From: Bacteroidales bacterium UBA6244
Lineage (GTDB): Bacteria > Bacteroidota > Bacteroidia > Bacteroidales > F082
Direction of reading: 5' to 3'
Length of the DNA: 9,421 nucleotides
Assembly (NCBI GenBank): GCA_002440885.1
Contig: DJVY01000198.1
Location: 1 to 9,421, forward strand
Shown here: piece after piece, positions 7,016 through 9,421 of the stretch
Layout: every line of letters starts with the position of its first letter
Position numbering within the stretch: position 1 is the first letter of the stretch
Translations under genes and position numbers: made by a program
Notes under the pieces: model-generated
What the model was told of the DNA's origin: nothing
Seen by the model: only the letters and a program-made list of their open reading frames with translations
The model's database searches: none

Positions 7016-7023
7016 CAAATATA
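7016..7023 (-). promoter_or_regulatory. Bacteroidota -7 promoter element for the nucleoside phosphorylase gene
   Basis: On the minus strand this reads TATATTTG, an exact TAnnTTTG match. The start point would be near 7010, about 30 bases before the ATG at 6981. No clear -33 TTTG is seen upstream on that strand. Together with the plus-strand element next to it, it forms the perfect 10-bp palindrome ATTTGCAAAT (7011-7020). Confidence 0.5.
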
Positions 7024-7043
7024 ACGTTAAACCTCCATTGATT

Positions 7044-7925
7044 ATGCACACTTTGCCCGAAACTATACTTGTACCTATCGACTTTAACGATCAGTCGATG
7101 CACGCTATGAAACGTTCCTACGATTTTGCCCGCTTTCTGGGTCTGGAGATCGTATTGCTTTATGTTTTTGAAAACCAGGATTTTGCTGAAGCTTTCCTAA
7201 CCAAGGAAGAGCTGGTAAGCCGGGTTGAGAAGAAACTTAAAGACACAGCCACGGAAATTGCCGGAAAGACCGGATTGAAAGTTACCCCTGTGTTAAAGCA
7301 GGGAAAAGTATACAACGAGATTTTAAAGACAGCCAAAGAGCTAAACTCAAAATATATCCTGATGGGCACAAACGATTCGGCTGAGAATGTGCGCATTGAT
7401 AAAAATCAAATTGGCAGCAACACTTCTAAGATTATCCGGCAGTCGCCTATCCCGGTGATAACCGTTAATGGTAAGCAAAAGTTCGGGTTATGCCATAACA
7501 TCCTGCTGCCCCTCGACCTTACCAAAGAAACAAGGCACAAGGTGACTTATGCCGTTGAAATTGCCCGCAGATTTGGTGCAGGCATCAGGGTGGTATCCGT
7601 CCTGTGGTCGAAAAAGGACAAAGACATAAAAAACGAGTTGCTGGCTCAACTTGATCAGGTGAAGCGTTTTATCGAAGGAGAGAACATACGTTGCACCAGT
7701 GAATTGATTGAATCAGAGGGAGGTGAAAAGATGATGGTGCCACGCTTACTGCAATATGTTGAGGAGCAAAAAAATATCGATTTGATCATGATTATGACAC
7801 AGCAGGAGAACAAATTGGTGGAGTACTTTTTGGGCTCTGCCGCTCAGTCTATCATCCGGTTGTCACAAATCCCGGTTATGTCGATTACACCGTTTGAATT
7901 TGATTCGTATTCTGTAACCTATTAG
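7044..7925 (+). CDS. Universal stress protein with two tandem UspA domains
   Basis: 293 residues from the ATG at 7044; an in-frame TTG two codons upstream (7038) is less likely. Two Usp (Rossmann-like) domains follow each other. Domain 1 (about 5-142) starts ETILVPIDFNDQS and ends with IGSNTSKIIRQSPIPVITV; domain 2 (about 152-283) starts NILLPLDLTKET and ends with LGSAAQSIIRLSQIPVMSI. The length is typical of tandem Usp proteins. The usual ATP-binding pattern (G, two residues, G, nine residues, G-S/T) is only partly kept: domain 1 has MGTN and GSNTS without the middle glycine, and domain 2 keeps only LGSAAQS. It may therefore bind nucleotide weakly or not at all. The role is probably cytoplasmic stress or energy-limitation response; no specific partner is evident. 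It is divergent from the phosphorylase gene, and cinA starts 61 bp downstream. Confidence 0.9.
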   Translation: MHTLPETILVPIDFNDQSMHAMKRSYDFARFLGLEIVLLYVFENQDFAEAFLTKEELVSRVEKKLKDTATEIAGKTGLKVTPVLKQGKVYNEILKTAKELNSKYILMGTNDSAENVRIDKNQIGSNTSKIIRQSPIPVITVNGKQKFGLCHNILLPLDLTKETRHKVTYAVEIARRFGAGIRVVSVLWSKKDKDIKNELLAQLDQVKRFIEGENIRCTSELIESEGGEKMMVPRLLQYVEEQKNIDLIMIMTQQENKLVEYFLGSAAQSIIRLSQIPVMSITPFEFDSYSVTY

Positions 7926-7986
7926 CATTTTGCCAACAACCTTTATTCCTGATGCGATGTTGGTTTTGTGACGTTAACTATACCCT

Positions 7987-9270
7987 ATGTCTGAATTATT
8001 TGCTGAGATTATAAGTATTGGCGATGAGTTGCTCATCGGCCAGGTAGTGAATACCAATGCCAGTTGGATGGCGGCAGAACTGAATAAAAACGGAATACAT
8101 GTAGTACAGGTGAGTGCCATCGGTGACAATGGTGACCGGATAAAAAGTGCTCTTGATGAGGCCTTTAAACGTGCTGATATCGTGCTCCTGACAGGTGGTC
8201 TCGGGCCAACAAAGGACGACATTACCAAGAATGTACTGGCCGCCTATTTCAATTCGGAAATGGTGTTTCACGAACCCACTTATGAGCATATAAAGGTGCT
8301 TTTTAGATTACGCAATTATCAGGTTACTGAGGTAAACCGGATGCAGGCCCTAATTCCGGAGCGCTGCATTCCGTTGAAAAACAACCATGGAACGGCTCCC
8401 GGTATGTGGTTTGAGTTTGGCGAAAAAGTCGCTGTTTCCATGCCTGGTGTACCTTTTGAAATGCAAACTTTGATGCGCGAAGAGGTAATTCCACGTTTGA
8501 AACAAAAGTTCAAATTAGGAATCATTTACCACAAAACCATCATGACCCACGGGTTTGGCGAATCGGCTCTGGCCGAGCGAATTGAAGCTTGGGAATCGGC
8601 TCTGCCTTCGGCCATAAAATTGGCTTATTTACCACAGCCCGGTATTGTTAGGTTGCGGCTTTCCATTTCTGGTGATGATGAACTACAGCTTAAAGAAATT
8701 GTTCATCAGCATTGCCGGCAGCTTACTGAACTCATCCCTGAGCTAATTTTTGGTTACGACGACGTGCTTTTGGAAGAAGTGGTGGGACAACAGCTAAAAC
8801 AATTGGGCAAAACCATGTCGGCGGCTGAAAGCTGTACCGGAGGATACCTGTCGCATTTACTTACTGCTATTTCTGGAAGTTCGGCCTATTTCAATGGCTC
8901 GGTGGTAAGTTATTCCAATGCCGCCAAACACCAACTGTTGGGAGTTCCGGAGGGGGTGATTGAACAATTTGGCGCAGTAAGCCAGCAGGTGGTGGAGCTG
9001 ATGGCCACAGGCGCACGTCAACGCTTTTTCACCGACTATGCCCTGGCAGTAAGCGGTATTGCCGGTCCCGATGGTGGCACCCCCGAAAAGCCCGTGGGCA
9101 CCGTTTGGATAGCCCTGGCCACACCGGAAAGTGTTCAATCACAGCTTTTTCATTTTGGCGAACACCGGGGACGAAACATACGCAGATCAGCACTGGCAGC
9201 ATTAAATATGTTGCGGGTGGAGTTGAAACGGGAATTTCTAGTAGTGGGTAAGGGTTGTTGTATGGAATGA
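7987..9270 (+). CDS. cinA: CinA: MoCF-like domain plus nicotinamide-nucleotide amidase
   Basis: 427 residues, close to usual CinA length, cytoplasmic. The N-terminal MoCF/COG1058 domain (about 4-170) shows IGDELLIGQVVNTNASW (11-27), TGGLGPTKDDIT (69-80), NNHGTAPG (132-139) and MPGVPFEM (152-159); in related proteins this domain has ADP-ribose pyrophosphatase activity. A linker region holds GFGES (189-193). The C-terminal PncC domain (about 262-415) shows AESCTGG (280-286), VSYSNAAK (307-314) and GIAGPDGGTPEKPVGTV (357-373), and deamidates NMN to nicotinate mononucleotide in pyridine nucleotide recycling. The name comes from competence and damage-inducible loci, but no recA is next to it here. 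The last residues (FLVVGKGCCME) run past the usual end of the domain and hold two adjacent cysteines. It may be read through from the stress protein gene, since I see no clear promoter in the 61-bp gap. Confidence 0.96.
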   Translation: MSELFAEIISIGDELLIGQVVNTNASWMAAELNKNGIHVVQVSAIGDNGDRIKSALDEAFKRADIVLLTGGLGPTKDDITKNVLAAYFNSEMVFHEPTYEHIKVLFRLRNYQVTEVNRMQALIPERCIPLKNNHGTAPGMWFEFGEKVAVSMPGVPFEMQTLMREEVIPRLKQKFKLGIIYHKTIMTHGFGESALAERIEAWESALPSAIKLAYLPQPGIVRLRLSISGDDELQLKEIVHQHCRQLTELIPELIFGYDDVLLEEVVGQQLKQLGKTMSAAESCTGGYLSHLLTAISGSSAYFNGSVVSYSNAAKHQLLGVPEGVIEQFGAVSQQVVELMATGARQRFFTDYALAVSGIAGPDGGTPEKPVGTVWIALATPESVQSQLFHFGEHRGRNIRRSALAALNMLRVELKREFLVVGKGCCME

Positions 9271-9307
9271 TTTTTAGTTTACGTTTTTATTTTAAGTTAA
9301 AGTGAGG

Positions 9308-9334
9308 TTGTTTAAGAAATTATTTCTATCTTTA
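9308..9334 (+). promoter_or_regulatory. Possible promoter for a gene at the right edge
   Basis: TATCTTTA (9327-9334) matches seven of eight positions, counting the two free ones, of the Bacteroidota -7 element TAnnTTTG. TTG at 9308-9310 lies 16 bases upstream, slightly short of the usual -33 spacing. The spacer contains AGAAAT-T-ATTTCT (9315-9327), a 13-base inverted repeat that touches the -7 element and could be an operator. The surrounding 9271-9400 stretch has no gene and is AT-rich. Confidence 0.4.
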
Positions 9335-9400
9335 CCCACGCTATTCCCTAACAAGCGCATTTTAAGGCGAGTAGTTTTTTATAAACAAATACAAAGTAAA

Positions 9401-9421
9401 ATGAAAACAATGCTACCCCCC
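9401..9421 (+). CDS. Possible first codons of a rightward gene, cut by the window edge
   Basis: ATG at 9401 opens a frame reading Met-Lys-Thr-Met-Leu-Pro-Pro up to the last base. It follows an A-rich stretch (ACAAAGTAAA) of the kind often seen before Bacteroidota starts and lies about 65 bases after a promoter-like sequence. The start does not look like ribosomal protein L28, which I recall as the gene after cinA in many Bacteroidota. Seven codons are too few to name a product. Confidence 0.35.

Noticed and set aside
7038..7043. TTG start adding two residues to the stress protein
   Set aside because: ATG two codons later is the better start and the Usp domain begins right after it.
7933..7963. 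CCAACA...TGTTGG inverted repeat followed by TTTT between the stress protein gene and cinA
   Set aside because: The stem is only six bases with a 19-base loop, so it is too weak to call a terminator; read-through into cinA is just as likely.

Overview
The window looks like chromosomal DNA of a member of the Bacteroidota, perhaps of the Bacteroidales, although the order is a guess. Three intergenic regions carry the -7 promoter element of that phylum (TAnnTTTG). Coding sequences are moderately AT-rich, Shine-Dalgarno sites are weak or absent, and the proteins look like Bacteroidota homologues, for example the uridine-phosphorylase-type enzyme and the tandem universal stress protein. I see no insertion sequences, tRNAs, rRNAs, CRISPR arrays or prophage genes. 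Coding density is high.

Left part (1-6086): an acyl-metabolism locus built around a divergent promoter region (2090-2187). Leftward runs a 680-residue fatty acyl-AMP ligase with a C-terminal acyl carrier domain, followed 33 bases later by what may be the start of another gene leaving the window. Rightward runs a tight three-gene operon. It encodes an alpha/beta hydrolase with an intact Ser-Asp-His triad, a multi-spanning membrane protein with C-terminal TPR repeats that resembles the TMTC/GT-C glycosyltransferases, and a ketoacyl-ACP synthase III (FabH-like) enzyme with an intact Cys-His-Asn triad. The intergenic gaps are 10 bp and 1 bp. Together the four proteins could activate a free fatty acid, hold it on the fused carrier domain, condense it with a malonyl unit, release or edit it, and couple the product to membrane glycan work. 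Each fold is recognisable, but I do not know a characterised pathway with this exact set, so this is the part of the window most likely to hold an undescribed system.

Right part (6103-9421): conserved housekeeping or stress genes. A nucleoside phosphorylase of the uridine phosphorylase type points left and converges on the synthase gene, with only 16 bp between stop codons and a hairpin-forming inverted repeat across the junction. Divergent to it is a tandem-domain universal stress protein; the two promoters abut in a 16-bp stretch centred on a perfect palindrome. Then follows cinA (MoCF-like domain plus PncC-type nicotinamide-nucleotide amidase domain). The last 150 bp hold a promoter-like sequence and the possible first codons of another rightward gene.

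All assignments come from reading motifs by eye. Family-level calls for the seven complete genes are firm. Exact substrates, the coupling of the acyl genes, and the promoter and terminator calls are inferences.
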